From positions 1 to 64,000 of the forward strand of contig JAKOGH010000721.1 in assembly GCA_024811115.1 (NCBI GenBank): a stretch of DNA of 64,000 nt, in the 5' to 3' direction. Numbering within the stretch: position 1 is the first letter of the stretch; the number at the start of each line of letters is the position of its first letter. Shown here piece after piece: positions 20,157 to 33,293 of the stretch. A program made the translations under genes and the position numbers. The DNA comes from Terana coerulea (taxonomy: Eukaryota; Basidiomycota; Agaricomycetes; Polyporales; Phanerochaetaceae). The notes below the pieces were generated by a model that was given only the letters and a program-made list of their open reading frames with translations, did not search any database and was not told the origin of the DNA.

Positions 20157-23137
20157 ATGGCCTCAGGCATGGAATTCACTGACAAAACCCAAGAGACCCT
20201 CGGCGCTGCGATTCAGATTGCAAAAGACTACGCGCACTCACAAGGTATGTAGTTGTCTCCTTGAAAATGCTGCAGTGATGAGTACTGACTTCATTGGCAT
20301 AGCGCAACCCGCCCATATTGCCTTCGCGCTTCTGAATGAAGGAGCAGGACAACCGAACACAGGACACACATTGTTCCGTTCTGTCATAGATAAGGCTGGC
20401 GCTGATGCAGTGAGTACTTTGCAGTTGGCCGGCTTTTCGCGTATCTGCTCACGAAGTATTCCAGACAGCTGTACAACGAGGCATTCAGAAAATTATCGTT
20501 CGCCTTCCCTCGCAAAATCCTCCACCGGATGATGTTACGCTCAGCCCCGCAACTATGAAAGTCCTTCGTGAAGCCCAGTCGCTCCAGAAGGCGATGCACG
20601 ACTCGTACATCGCGCAAGACCACCTGCTTCTCGCCGTCATCAAAGACCCATCATTAGCTCCTGTGCTCAAGGAGGCCAACTTAACCGAGGCCGTCTTGAA
20701 GACCCACATAGACGCTATTCGTGGCAGTCGCAGAGTAGAAAGCAAGAATGCAGAGGAGGGTTTCGACGCGCTTAACAAGTATGCCACGGATTTGACACGC
20801 CTAGCGGAGGAGGGTAAGATCGACCCAGTCATCGGTCGAGACAACGAAATCCGCCGGGCTATCCGTATCCTTTGCAGAAGGTACGCTACCCTGGTATATG
20901 CGCCTAAATCTCGCTCGAGAAACTAACACGTTCTCCCCAGGACGAAGAACAACCCTGTTCTTATTGGTGAACCAGGTGTCGGCAAAACTTCCATCGCGGA
21001 GGGTCTCGCACAACGTATCGTTAATCGCGATGTCCCCGCTTCCTTGATTGCCCGTTTGTACTCCCTCGACATGGGTGCGCTCATGGCCGGCGCAAAGTAC
21101 AAAGGCGAATACGAGGAGCGTATCAAGTCCGTTCTCAACGAAGTGGAGAAGGCCTCCGAATCCGGCAACGGCGTCATTCTGTTCATCGACGAACTCCACC
21201 TGCTCATGGCTGGCAGCGGGTCGGAAGGCGGTGGCATGGATGCCGCGAACTTGTTTAAGCCTTTGTTGGCCCGTGGCAAGCTTCGCTGCATCGGTGCCAC
21301 CACGCTCGCGGAGTACCGCAAGTACATCGAGAAGGATGCGGCCCTGGAGCGTCGGTTCGCCCAAGTCCTCGTCAACGAGCCGTCTGTTCCGGAGACCATC
21401 AGTATTCTACGTGGTATCCGCGAGAAGTATGAAGTTCACCACGGTGTCCGCATCCTCGACGGCGCTCTGATCCAGGCAGCGACTCTCGCTCACCGCTACC
21501 TCACATCAAGACGTCTCCCTGATTCTGCCATTGACCTAGTGGACGAGGCTTGCGCCAGGTAAGTTCCTTCCGCTTTGTTCGTTGTTTCAGTTTTACTAAC
21601 TTCTATGTCCAGTGTTCGCGTAACTCGGGAGACATCCCCCGAAGAGATCGACAAGCTTCAACGCAGGAAGCTCGAGCTTGAGGTCGAAATCCACGCCCTC
21701 GAGCGGGAAAAGGACGAAGCCTCGAAGGAACGCCTCAAGATCGCTCGCAAGGCCATCGCCGATGTCGACGATGAACTCCAACCTCTTATGGCCGCCTACG
21801 AGGCGGAGAAATCTCGCGGCGAGGAGATCAACAACGTTCGCAGGAAGATCGACGAGCTGAAGGCCAAGGCAGATGAGGCTGAGCGCCGCTACGACCTTGC
21901 CACCGCGTCCGATCTCAGGTACTACGCCTTGCCCGACTTGCAGAACCGTCTCGCACAGCTGGAAGCGAAGAAGGCTCAGGAGACATCCGAGGCCGGCAGC
22001 GACTCTGTCACGCCAGATCAGATTGCCGAAATCGTGGCGAGATGGACGGGCATTCCGACTGCGCGGCTGATGAGCACAGAGAAAGAGAAGCTGCTGAGGA
22101 TGGAGAAGATTCTGACGGAGAGCGTCGTCGGCCAACCCGAAGCTGTTAGGGCTGTCGCCAACGCTATTCGCCTCAGTCGTAGTGGACTTAGGAACGCTCA
22201 ACGACCTATCGCAAGTTTCTTGTTCGCTGGTCCCTCCGGTACCGGCAAGACTCTGATGACCAAGACGGTGAGTCCGTCTATACACTGGCTGGCATTTGTC
22301 CTTGTTACTGACCCACATTTTTCTTAGCTCGCCACCGTACTTTTCGACTCCCCCGACGCCATGATTCGTATCGACGGGTCCGAGTATTCGGAGAAGCACT
22401 CAATCGCTCGTCTCATCGGTGCTCCGCCAGGCTACGTCGGCCACGATCAGGGTGGTCAGCTCACCGAGTACATCCGTCGCAAGCCATATTCCGTCGTCCT
22501 CATCGACGAGATCGAGAAGGCTGCGCGGGAGTTCGTGCAGCTCTTCCTGCAGGTGCTCGATGACGGGCGACTGACCGACGGGCAGGGCCGCGTCGTCGAC
22601 TTCCGCAACACCATCATCATCATGACGAGCAACCTCGGCGCTGCGTTCCTCAACGAGATGGGCGAGGGCGCCGTGCGTCCGGAGACGCGGCAGCTCGTGC
22701 TCGGCGCGATCCAGAACCACTTCCCGCCCGAGTTCGTGAACCGGATCGACGAGATCGTCGTCTTCCGTGCGCTCTCCCGCAAGAACGTGCTGTGGATCGT
22801 CGACCTCCGTCTCGCAGAGCTTCAGGAGCGGCTCGCGGACCGCAAGATGCGTCTCGTGCTCGACGACGAGGCCAAGCACTACCTTGTCTCCGTCGGCTAC
22901 TCGCCTACGTACGGCGCGCGCCCGCTCAACCGCGCCATTCAAACCGAGCTGCTCAATCCACTGAGCGTCATGATCCTGTCGGAGCAGGTCCTCCCGGGCG
23001 AGACCGTCAACGTGCGCTTCGATGGCCCACACAACCGTTTAGTCATTGTGCCGAATCACGAGGGCAGCGGGCAAGATACCATGGACGTCGACTGGAACGA
23101 TGTTGACGATGACATTGAAATCGAGGAAATGGACTAA
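20157..23137 (+). CDS. HSP104: Hsp104/ClpB-type cytosolic disaggregase
   Basis: AAA+ hexameric chaperone that pulls proteins out of aggregates with Hsp70/Hsp40 and supports thermotolerance. Start [19 protein letters not shown] at 20157. The Clp N-domain is spread over the first three exons. NBD1 has Walker A GEPGVGKT, pore loop [12 protein letters not shown], Walker [12 protein letters not shown] and the sensor segment [15 protein letters not shown] with ERRF. The middle-domain coiled coil (about 21600-21990) starts [23 protein letters not shown]2 has GPSGTGKT, pore loop GYVGHDQGG, Walker [18 protein letters not shown] and the GARPLNR sensor-2 motif. The C-terminus is acidic ([12 protein letters not shown]), as in cytosolic Hsp104 and unlike mitochondrial Hsp78. 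Six exons, with introns near 20246-20302, 20411-20464, 20880-20940, 21560-21612 and 22268-22327. No frame break was found. About 900 residues, normal for the family. Confidence 0.95.
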
Positions 23138-23395
23138 ACCAGATCACCATAACTTACATTCATCTTTTTAAAAATCTAGTGTATTGTAGATTAGCATGCG
23201 AGCAACATGTATTGTAGTAAATTCCAATGTACAATAGTACAAGTGGCAAGGAACCAAACAACATGACCTGAATAGACATCAACCAGAAGGCATCGAGAAA
23301 TATCAAGGAGTGCATAAATAAATACGTCACAGTTAGATCGATATGATAATTAAGTACCATGTTTGGGTGCACGTCTCGATTGCTTCGTCGTGCAC

Positions 23396-25385
23396 TTACT
23401 CTTGTTCATTCTTGATTTGAGTCTGAGTCTGAGTCCTGCTAGCTACTGCGGCCGCTGCTGCTGCTTGTTGCTTGAGTATAACCTTCGCATGTTGAGAAGG
23501 ATGTTCGCTGGGATTCTTCCACTCATACATAACCTGGGCGAGGAACACAATTTAGAATGAGTAGTGCCCACCGATGCAGTGAATAGTGCGTACCGAATGC
23601 TTTCCAGAAGGGATATAACGTTTGACGCCGAGCCAATCCACATGGTCTTCATAATGTGCCGACACAAGTCGCTCGAAGTAATCCACGATCTCATCGTCGT
23701 TCCAGTTCCAACCGGCTCGTCGGATGTACTCAAGTTCCTCATCATTCAGGACGCCGAGGTTTGGCTGGTCGCGCGTGAGGTAATACATGTCAATCTCATG
23801 ATCACATCCATGGACCGGGCAGACCCATGCACCGCCCGCACCTGGGAGACGCGGCTGCACCCCGAGGACAGCAGGGAGCGTCTCCCAGATCGCCGGATCG
23901 ATGTCGAAGATGCTGGACTCCGAGTCTGACGAAGGCGGCGGCTGGTCCGAGTCAGAGAAGTGGGAATCGTCGTCTGAGTCTGGCGAGGATGGCGCGGGCC
24001 AGTAGTATGGGACTTGTTCGGAGTGAGCATGCGCGGGTGGCGGCGTCATGTACTCCACGACAGGCGAATCGCGGTCGTCTTGAGCAGCCGCGGCCGCCTC
24101 CGCATCGTCAGGCGTGAAATGTACATGACGTACTGCCTGTTTTGAAGACTGTAAGTTGCCGAATGACCAAGCATGGTGAAAATAAGAACGAACGGATTGT
24201 GCGGGGATATTGCGTCGTTTGCTTCTCAGCCTCTTTCGAGGCGGAGAGGGGTCGTCGACATCCATACGTTCACCACCTGAGCCGGACTGGTTGCTGTCAA
24301 CGGCCATACCATCTCCACTTGCACCATTTTCTTCCCGAGGCTCGTCCCTTCGACTACGTCGTTGACGTTTCCTCTGCTGCCGCTTTCTGAGCCAGTCCGT
24401 CCAGGAACTCAAATCAATGTCCTTGCGCAGTCCATTCTTCTGGTCGTTAATAATCCAATCGGCGTGGGTGGTGAACAACCCCTTCACCTCAGCCTCCGCT
24501 GCCTTAGCCTTTACCCCTCCGTCCCCTTCGTACTTGTATTCCATGTAGCAGTCGACGAACCACTGAGGAGTACGCAAATCCCGACCCACCGGGTTGCCTC
24601 GCTCATCTTTAGAGAGATCGATGGCGTCCTTCATCTCACGGACGAGTCGGTAGCGGCGCATGTAGAGCCAGGAGCGATGGAAGGTTTCTTTGTCCATGCT
24701 AACAACGTGGTACCATCTACGACTGTCTCGCAATACGATGAGAGTGGTCCGCACAGCTGTCTGTGAATGCCATCTTACCGATCGTCAGTATGCAAGCACA
24801 ATCCTTCAGGCACCTGTTTTGCTGGAGAATTTTGTCAAGCTCTAGGAAATGCATTGAATTAAATGGTACTCACACATCATGTATACCGCGGGGTTTGAAT
24901 CTTTCTTACAAGTAATCCAAATCTTGGGTTTTGTGTTTTTGAAGCCGAAGAGTTGCTTCAGCGTCAGCTCAGAGGGCTCGACATCCCGTCGCCGGTGCAG
25001 TTTCTGGCGAGCTTTGACATCGCGTTTTCTTGCCTCCTCCAGAAGTACTTTGCGACCGTCATCGGTCAGCCAGGAGTCAGACTTGATCTTCAGGACACCT
25101 CGCAAGAGAACGCCATGGTTACGGATATATGCTTTATCGCATTCTGGCTGAGTAATCTCACAGTATGTGAGTCTTGAGTATAAAAGATGCTCAATTGGAA
25201 TGAATCATGTGTAAATGTGTAACATACCCAGTTGGAACTCCATTGCACGATAGCGTGGCCGTCTCCAGCTGTAGCGCATCTCGCGGGGTAGATTTACAGG
25301 TCTCTGAGAGGATTTCTGCATCCAGATACGTGCCATCAGCCCCAAACGGCTCTTGCAAGAGTTGCCTCACGGGCACGGAAGACAT
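23396..25385 (-). CDS. Unknown conserved-looking acidic/basic nuclear-type protein
   Basis: Start MSSVPVRQLLQEPFGADGTY at 25385. Later exons contain VLLEEARKRDVKARQKLHRR, LKQLFGFKNTKPKIWITCKK and a long exon with WLRKRQQRKRQRRSRR followed by a PPRKRLRSKRR cluster, likely nuclear-localisation signals. Next come acidic serine stretches (SDSDQPPPSSDSESSIFDID) and a small Cys/His motif CPVHGCDHEIDM. After it, ELEYIRRAGWNWNDDEIVDY and FERLVSAHYEDHVDWLGVKR look conserved. The last exon, after an intron at about 23551-23605, encodes a Lys/Gln/Ala-rich tail with QTQTQTQ and a stop at 23396-23398. I do not recognise the family and assign no function. The first exons are the least certain. It lies tail-to-tail with HSP104 and is followed upstream by the NIPA gene on the other strand, with 153 bp between their start codons. 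Confidence 0.7.
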
Positions 25386-25538
25386 AAGTCGATGTTATAG
25401 TCAAGGTCAATTCAAGTTGAAAGAGCCTTCTGAGCGCGCCCGCCGCGCTGCTTAACGCGCCACGTGGGCTGGAGCGCCTCAAAGCCTACGCCTCCCAAAA
25501 CGGCAACACAGCCTGTACAGACCATACCACGCACTTTC

Positions 25539-27728
25539 ATGTTCCAGTCGATGGCCCACGATGCCGCCGACACCCACATCTCTATCCCACTCGGCATCAC
25601 TGTTGGCCTGCTCGCCTCGTTCATCCAGTCTCTGGGTTTGACCATCCAGCGCAAGAGCCATGTCCAGAACCAGGCGTTGCCAGAGGCGGAGCGTAAGGTA
25701 GAGCACCGGAGACCGTGAGTACCGCTCGCATGCTGGTTTCTACGGCGTTGACAACTCCCGGATTGAATTGAAGGCTTTGGCTGCTGGGCTTCGGTGCGTG
25801 AACGTGGGTTGTCGTCTTCGTGGCTTTGCTGACGCTGCTTCGCCTCGTGGTCGCGTGCTGCAGGCATCTTCATCTCCTCCAACTTGTTTGGCTCCATCTT
25901 CCAAATAGCGTCCCTCCCCGTCGTCATTCTAGCACCTCTCGGAGCCGTCTCGCTGCTATGGAATGCCTTCTTTGCCCGCCTCATCCTTGGCGACGCATTC
26001 TCCTTGTGGATGATCGTTAGCACGCTCTGCATCGCGGGTGGTGCTGTCCTCATCGCAGTCTTTGGGATCATGCCAGAGCCGACGCGCTCAGTTGAAGACC
26101 TCCTGTTGCTATTCAATCGACCGGCATTCATTGTATACTTCTCGCTGCTTGCGGCCTTCACACTGGTGGCTTTGGTTATTGTGAGTAGCCGGGATAACAT
26201 CCATATAGCTTCGGACTTACCCTGATACCACCTCTAGACACATGCCATAGAACATTATTCATCTGGCCGCATTGCCCTCCCGGCTGACACACCACCTTTG
26301 TCGCCGCTCCTGGTACCAAACGTCGACCCCACCATCTTGACCACCGCAGTTACACCCAACACAACAACGGAGCCGGACAACAGGAACTCAAACGAACGGT
26401 CTCCCCTCATGGACCCGAAATCCTCACGATCATCATCGCTGTCACCCCCGTTGTCCTTCGCGTCCGTCGTATCCTCATCCCGAACGCCACTCTTCCTCGC
26501 CATGTCGTACGCATCGTTCTCCGGCATCATTTCCGGCATGTGCCTGCTTCTCGCGAAGAGCGGGGTTGAGTTGCTTGTGTTGACGATCGGCGGGAATAAT
26601 CAGTTCTGGAGATGGCAGGCGTGGGTGCTTGTTCTGGGACTGGGTGTATGCGCTCTACTGCAGCTTTGGTATATGCACAAGAGCTTGGTGTTGGCTGACC
26701 CGACGCTCGTCTGCCCAAGTACGTCTAACTCCTTACTGTCAAAAGGAGCGCAACTAACAAAGCGTCTTCCCCCAGTGGCGTTTTGCTTCTACAACTTATC
26801 GTCCATCATTAACGGTCTAGTTTATTTCGACCAATTCTCCCTACTGTCAACTACACATCTCTTGCTCGTCATCCTCGGCATGGTCATTTTGCTGGCCGGT
26901 GTTTGGATAGTCTCGTTTCCCCCAAGCGGTACGCATAGAATCAGACTGTCCACATGGGACGAACAAGGAGAGCAATCTGACCTGGAGGACGATATTTCCG
27001 AGAGATACGAGGACGAGCCGTTGCCTATGGCAGGGCTCACCTCACCCACTTGACGAAGAAATAGGCATGGACAGGGTGTCGGTATCCCGTGAGCGTTCCG
27101 CGCCTCCGCCTCTACTTGTGGACCTCGGAGAAGACCCTTCAGCAGGAGCTATCTCAGAACATTTGGTACTGGCGTCACCTACAAGCCCAAGAAGTTCCAG
27201 ACCGCATTCGCGGAGGCAGACCGACTCCGCGCTGTTGTCTTCACATTACGGCGCTGAGGCAGATTTGTCTCACTTTTCGCATCCTCTCCAACACTCGCCA
27301 ACGCGCTCGCGACACCACCCAACTCTGGGGTCCTTGTCGCCGCGGCACTATGCGGCACACGGCCACAGCCACCCGCTGTCACCCGGCGCGCCCCGAGCGG
27401 GTTCTCCATCGGGCTCTCGCCTGTGAGCCCCGGCTTCAATCTCGTCCCCAGCACGCGCTCCGGGCGACGGCGACGCGTGACGAGCCTGAGCGCTGCGGAG
27501 GGTGGCGAGGAAGGCTTTGCCACGACGGGCGAACGTGGCCACGGGAAGCCCAGGCGGGTGGTCAGTGAGGGTAGCCGGGTAGTGTTGGCGGGCGCCGCGG
27601 AAGGTGAGAGGGGACGGCAGAGGGATGCGGAGGCACAGCCGCATGAGAACGCTAGTTCACAGGACGAGCGGCCTAGGGGAGCGAGGGCGCGGTGGCGATG
27701 GATGGCTGGCCTGTTCGGACGTCGATGA
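25539..27728 (+). CDS. NIPA-like (DUF803) magnesium transporter
   Basis: Multi-pass membrane protein of the DMT/NIPA superfamily, proposed to move Mg2+ or other divalent cations. Starts at ATG 25539 (MFQS) or 25551 (MAHDAADTHISIPL). TM segments include IPLGITVGLLASFIQSLGLT, LFGSIFQIASLPVVILAPLG, LWMIVSTLCIAGGAVLIAVF, PAFIVYFSLLAAFTLVALVI, FLAMSYASFSGIISGMCLLL, WQAWVLVLGLGVCALLQLWY and HLLLVILGMVILLAGVWIVS. PLGAVSLLWNAF is the typical NIPA signature. A long Ser/His/Arg-rich cytosolic tail follows. Exon 2 is only 20 nt (25774-25793) with an unusual AAG acceptor. Two single-base breaks in the tail (C3 27045-27047, one base too many; C4 27391-27394, one too few) must be corrected to reach the stop at 27728; otherwise it ends at 27053. 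Confidence 0.85.
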
Positions 27729-28760
27729 GTCTAGCGATCCCTTCCAAGTCTTCAAACTCCAGGCGCAAGGCGCAAGGACACTTCAGTCGAACAACATATA
27801 CACCTGGACTTCAATGACATCGGACACTGTAACATTTTACATCCGCGCATGTTGCCGTATGCGCCTCCCTAATCTGTAAGTTTTAAGCTATTGATGTCTC
27901 ACGGGCTTTGCGCCACTGTGATCCCTGACGACGCCGCTAAGACGAGCACAGCAGCGACAGCACAGACTGACTGAGGTGAGAAATGCCTTGGAATGCAGAG
28001 ATGGCGTTCAGGGGCGCGGACAGTGCGCGGACCCTGTAGCTATAGCATGCGAGGTGCTGCATGGCCACATGCCCATGGGATCCTTGGCGGACAGAAGGAA
28101 GTTGCAACCGAGTCGTACCGATGCAGAACAAAGGGACAGTCAGAGCATTCAGAGAGAGTCGGCGGAGGTACGCCTGATGGCCTGCGCACGTTTGAGAGCA
28201 AGCGTCGGTCGTCAAGCTGGACGATGGCGAGCTTGGCGGATGCAGTGACTAGCAGGGTGTTTTGCGGCGTGGGAAAACGGGTACTTCCAGGAAAGGCAAA
28301 GTGCGGGGAAATCTGAATCAGAGATCGACAGCGGAGATGTTCTCCGTTCCTTCCGTCATCGTCCTCGCCGGTTCCTGCGTTGCCAACGTCGCGCTCGGGA
28401 GTGTCGAGGTCGCGTCGCACGATGCCCGTGCGTGTGGTTGTTGTGTTAGTTTCGTCAGAAAGATCATGTGTGAGATAACAATATTCTGTGCGGAGACTAG
28501 TCCATTTACGTGATGGTTCGACCAAGCGAACTGATGGCGGAAAGAGTATTTTGCAAGATATCGCGGACGATTTGTCGCATCGCCGACGTTTGCGAGCGTT
28601 GACCGGCGCCCTCATCACCGCTGCGACCGGCTCTGGCCCTCTTCGCCCTCGACCTCCAGGCCGTCTTGCGCCTTGCTCACTCTCTTTTTCCTCCTCTCTT
28701 TCCCTACTACGCTCCCTGTAATCCCCTCCTTGTTCATACTTGATCGTCGCTTCGCCCAAC
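27729..28760. other. Intergenic region upstream of the DENN gene
   Basis: About 1 kb with overlapping short ORFs, none recognisable. The last 150 bp (28610-28760) is CT-rich and probably the core promoter/5' UTR of the DENN gene. No RNA gene or repeat seen. Confidence 0.45.
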
Positions 28761-31700
28761 ATGGCAGCGCAAGTTCGCAGTCGCCCTTCAACAAGCGCAA
28801 TGTCACAATCTCCGTCCCTGACGTCGCCCGTCTCCGAGCGCAAGTCGTACTTCACCGAGGACTTTGACAAGGAGGACGTCGACACCGCCGGGCCCCTCAC
28901 CAACGTCACCCGCAAGCCCACCCAGAAATCGTCCTTCAGCCGCCGCACCGTCAGCGGCAGCAGCGCCCACACCCAGGCCTCTTCGCGTCCTGCCCCGTCC
29001 GGCGTCAGGAACCCGACCAGTCGTGCTATTCATACGCCCGACCCGATCATCACCATCTCCTCCGCCCACCACTACCATCCCAACGGCACCCACGACGCCC
29101 ACGGCGAGCCGACCAACCCCGCCGACGAGCTCGACGAGCACGACTACGTCACCGTCGACCAGCACGGCCCATCCGAGGCGAACCTCGCCGTCTCCCCGCG
29201 CGACAAGGCCTCCAGAGTGCTCGGCATCAGACACCGCAGGAGCATGGAGCCCATCCCCGCCCCCACCGCACGTCGGTAGCGTCCGTGCGCTCGGCGCCGG
29301 CACCCGACAGCGCACCTGCGCCCAGCTCAGGGCCGACGCTGCCGCTGGCGTCTCTCTACGTCGTCTCAGGCCTGCCAAAGAGTCCGCATACATGGACCCT
29401 TGCAGACCCCGACTCCGTTCTAGGGCTTCACCACAGCGACGGTGCAGTGAGCAGGTGGTGGCGGCCCGAGGTGCTGGGTAGCACTGTGAGTCCGGGAGCG
29501 GGAGGGTCGACGGGAAAGAAGAAGCGCAGAGGCAAGTCGGAGGACACGGGCACGGTCTTCAGCAGCTCGGGACACTTGAGCAAGCAGGAAGTGGGCAAGA
29601 TGCTGTCCAAAGGGCTCAAGGTATGTTGTCGTGCACAGGTGACCAGACGTCGCTGACCGTACCTACCAGCTCTCCTTCCCTCGCGAAGTGGAAATTATCG
29701 CCTCGACCCTGCAGCCTGCGTCCACGGTGCACAACTTTACCTTCACGCTTCCTGCGCCTTCCACACCTCTCGCGCCCTCAGCTTCAACCGATCTTTTACG
29801 CGCTTCAGTCCTTACCTCCAACACCGACCCTCGTTCCTCAGTCGTGACCTTCCCCTATCCATACGCCGACGACCCCTTCGGCCGCGCCCGCCCTTCCTCT
29901 GCGTACCTTGGGCCCTCGAACGGCTTACTCTCCGCACACGGCCCCACCTCCCCGCTCAGTACGTCTGCCTCCGCCAAGACCTCACTCGGCGGCGGCACGA
30001 ACAGCAACATCACCTACCACGGCGTGTGCCTCACCGTCTGGTCGCACGCCGATGCGGAGCGCACCGGGGCCATCCGGCGCACGCTCGAGGCGAGCCGTGC
30101 GCGCAAGGAGAGCGCGAACAGCCTCGTGCCCCGTCGCGCGAAGAGCAAGCACAGTGTGCGCTCTGCCGACCCGCACCGCGCCGGCCGCCGCAAGGGCAAG
30201 GCGCCCTGGGGGCCGGGCACCGACGCGGAGACGGACTTTGACGGCGGCGAGACGGATGCGGACCTCGATGGCGGCATGAGCGAGAGCGACTATGAGGGTG
30301 GGAGCACTGTGGGCCACGGTCCTGGTGAGAGCACGTTGTTCTTGCCAGGTGACACCGTCTTTTGGCTTCCTTATGCGCTCAGTAAGGTCTTCTCCCTGCT
30401 TGACACGCATGTAACTGACGGACGGAATCTTCAGCTCTGGTCTCGCGTTTCCCGATATACGACCTCATGCGGGATTACCTTACACTGTCATGGGCCCGCT
30501 TTTCGAAAGATGTGCAGTCACACACGCTGCAAATCAGCAAAATCCTGTCGCACCCCGCCCCTCGCCCTGGAGAGCTCGTGCGTCTAGACGCGTCGTCCGC
30601 ACCCAACACGGCGTCTGGCACGGAAACGAGCCTCGAAGTCGTCTCGCGCTTCCCTGGCGGTCTCGACTTTGGACGTGGTCTCGTGGACGTGAACTTCACC
30701 ATGTGGCCGCTGTTCAAGTGCCTCAACATTGACAACATCCTGACCATATGCGAGGTACGTGAGCTGCCCAGTCCCGATGCTCGCTGTGTCTGACACCTAT
30801 GCAGATCGCGCTGTCGCCCACCGGCCGGATACTGTTCTTCTCCCGGCACCCCGCTATGCTTGGCATCGCTGTGCTGACGATCAAGTACCTCGTCGAGCTG
30901 CGTGGCTGGAACGGCGTCGCGCTCACCGCCGTGCACGCCCGCGACGCGAAGATCTACATCGACGACCCGGGCCCGTGGATCATGGGCCTCGCGACCGAGG
31001 CGCGCTACGCCGTGCGCCCGCCTCCTGAGGTGTGCGTCGTCGATCTCGACATCAACTACCTCAACTGCGGCGCGCCGCCGTCGGGCGCCGTGTCTGCGAA
31101 GGCGCAGCGCGACCGTTTCCGCGCACGCCTGCTCGCGGCGTTCGAGCCGCACTACCACCCGGACCACTGCGTGCCGAGCGAGTTCAAGGAGGCGTTCCCT
31201 GCCGGCCGCTTCCGCCCCGTGTGCAAGATCCAGGCGAAGCGCGGCGCGGCGTCGACGGCGGTCGCGGACATGATCAAGCCGCCCGAGTGGTGGCACTCGA
31301 CGCGCATCATCCAGGCGTTTGACAGCGTGCTGCAGGACAAGGTGCGGCGTTCTTTGTACCCACTGGTTGTGTTTGCTGACTGTATGTGTTCACAGATGAA
31401 GAGGCCGTCGCTGCTCAAGCGCATCAGCTCTCTGGGAACCGTGCGCGCGCCGCCGAGGCTGTCCGTCGCTGAGCAGCACATCCAGCTGTCCATCCGGAAG
31501 CGTGCAACTGCGTTCGTGGACGCACGCGATGACCTGGAGACCAAGATTGGACGTCTGTCGCGTCGCCTCAACTTCCTCATGACCGAGTCCGACCTGTGGC
31601 GCGACAAGTTCGTCACGTTCGAGCAGTACGCCGAGAAGCTGAGTGTAGAGGCGAGCGACCTGCGCTCGAAGATCAACAAGGAGCAGAGGGAGACGAAGCG

Positions 31701-33031
31701 GCTGTCGAGCATGTACAGCCTGACAGCCGCAGAGAAACTCAAGCTGCAGACTCGTGAGTAGTCCCACCTCTCCCTGAATGCGTTGCCTGCTAACGCGCCC
31801 GACGCGATGTTCCCCAGAGCTGCACGACACGGAGACGGCGCACAAGGAGGCGCTGGAGGAGCTCGAGACCATGAAGAACGACATGGAGCGCATGGAGCTC
31901 GAGCGGGCGGAGATGATCGCGGAGGTCGAGGCGCAGATCGAGCGGGCGCTGCTGTCGATCGCCGTCGACGGCGACGAGTCCGAGTACGGCGGTTCGCGCC
32001 CGGGGAGCCGCATGTCGTCGCGCTCCGCGCCGAGCACGGTGCGCCGCGGCAGCGACGCGCGCGGCCCGCGCCCGCTGCGCTCGTTCAGCACCGACTCGAC
32101 GCTCGCCGAGTCGTTCTCGGCGGGCAGCGTGCGCGAGGAGCTGGCCCGGCACCCGCACCGCGCGAGCACGGTGCCCGAGGTGGACGAGCCCGCGGAGGAG
32201 GACGCGAAGAGGGAGGAGGTGTCGGAGAAGAAGAAAAAGCGCTTCTCGAACACGAGGGCGGAGCAGGACGGCATGAGCGCCGTCGACGAGGGCATCGCGT
32301 TCAAGAGCGACAAGATCGCGCAGAAGGTGTTGCAAATCCAGCGCAAGCTCGAGACCGCCCTCGCGGCTGATGCGGTGCGGCGCTCGCTTGACCGGGGCAG
32401 CGACAGCGAGTACTCCGAGGCTGCTCGTTCAAACGGCGAGCGCCGCCGTCGGGGCAGCAGGCCAGAGAGCCGGACCAAGAAGCACCGCCATGTGATCAGT
32501 GCGGGTAGCACAGGTCGTCGCACCCCAGCACAAAATAGGGCCAATGACTCGGGCCGCGGCGACGACAGTAGATCGGACGCGTCCGAGGACAGGAACACCG
32601 TCGTCCTCGACTCCCCGCACGACGTCGTCCAGTCTCCCATCGACGAGGAGCCCACGGTGAAGCTCGCGCCGCTGCGCAAGACGCGCTCGGACGCGTCGCT
32701 CGCGGCGCCGCCCCCGGTGTCGCCCACATCACTCGGCACGCCGATCACGCCGTCGCTGACGAACGCGACGAGCGTGACGACGGACGACGAGGACGGCGAC
32801 TACGAGAGCGCGTACTCGGCGAGCCCGCGCGCGAGCTACCGCGGCAGCTTCGAGCAGTACGGCGGCAAGCACGACGGGAGCGACGACGACGAGCTCGGCA
32901 CGCCGAAGAGCGCGGCCAAGTTTGTGGTGGACCTCGAGCCTGCTCGTGAGCGCGCGAGCAGCACGGCGACGGCGAAGGGCACGAAGACGCGCTACCGCCA
33001 GAGCGAGGACACCGTGGTCGGAAGCATCTAA
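28761..33031 (+). CDS. Tripartite DENN-domain protein (putative Rab GEF)
   Basis: DENN proteins activate Rab GTPases on membranes. Start MAAQVRSRPSTSAMSQSPSL at 28761. After a Ser/Pro-rich N-terminus the uDENN part contains LPLASLYVVSGLPKSPHTW, LSFPREVEIIASTLQ, THNFTF-like block and GVCLTVWSHADAE. The cDENN core reads LVSRFPIYDLMRDYLTLSWA, LVDVNFTMWPLFKCLNIDNI, IALSPTGRILFFSRHPAMLG and VLTIKYLVELRGWNG. The dDENN-like part follows (VCVVDLDINYLNCG). The C-terminal third has coiled coils (ELHDTETAHKEALEELETMK) and a long low-complexity acidic/Ser tail ending QSEDTVVGSI. Introns include 29621-29670, about 30383-30434, 30755-30804, 31342-31395 and 31754-31817. A one-base break at the C5 run 29260-29264 separates the first 173 codons from the rest; one extra C rejoins them. 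The substrate Rab is not predictable. Confidence 0.85.
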
Positions 33032-33293
33032 CACACGGAATATTTATTTCCCTATCCTTTTGTTGAGTTGGGCCACGATCATGGTTCGTCCGTTCGTTCT
33101 GTGTTGTCTCCTGTGTCGTTGTGTCAGCCTACCTTACCTTAGTATGTCCCCCATGGTATCCCGTGTTATTTTTCGTGCATGGTCTTCAGTCTACCTTTCG
33201 AAATCCTAGTACATATACCTTCTATACAACATTAGATATCCTAGCAATACACTGGTTGTCCGTCCATTGTTTACACAAAATTGGCTACAGCAG

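Noticed and set aside
23420..23440. GAGTCT tandem repeat as a microsatellite of interest
   Set aside because: Only three units, encoding QTQTQ in the unknown gene's tail; too short to be notable.
28040..28972. 310-codon minus-strand ORF opposite the DENN gene start
   Set aside because: Arg/Asp-rich shadow of the intergenic region and of the DENN first exon; no family-like motif.
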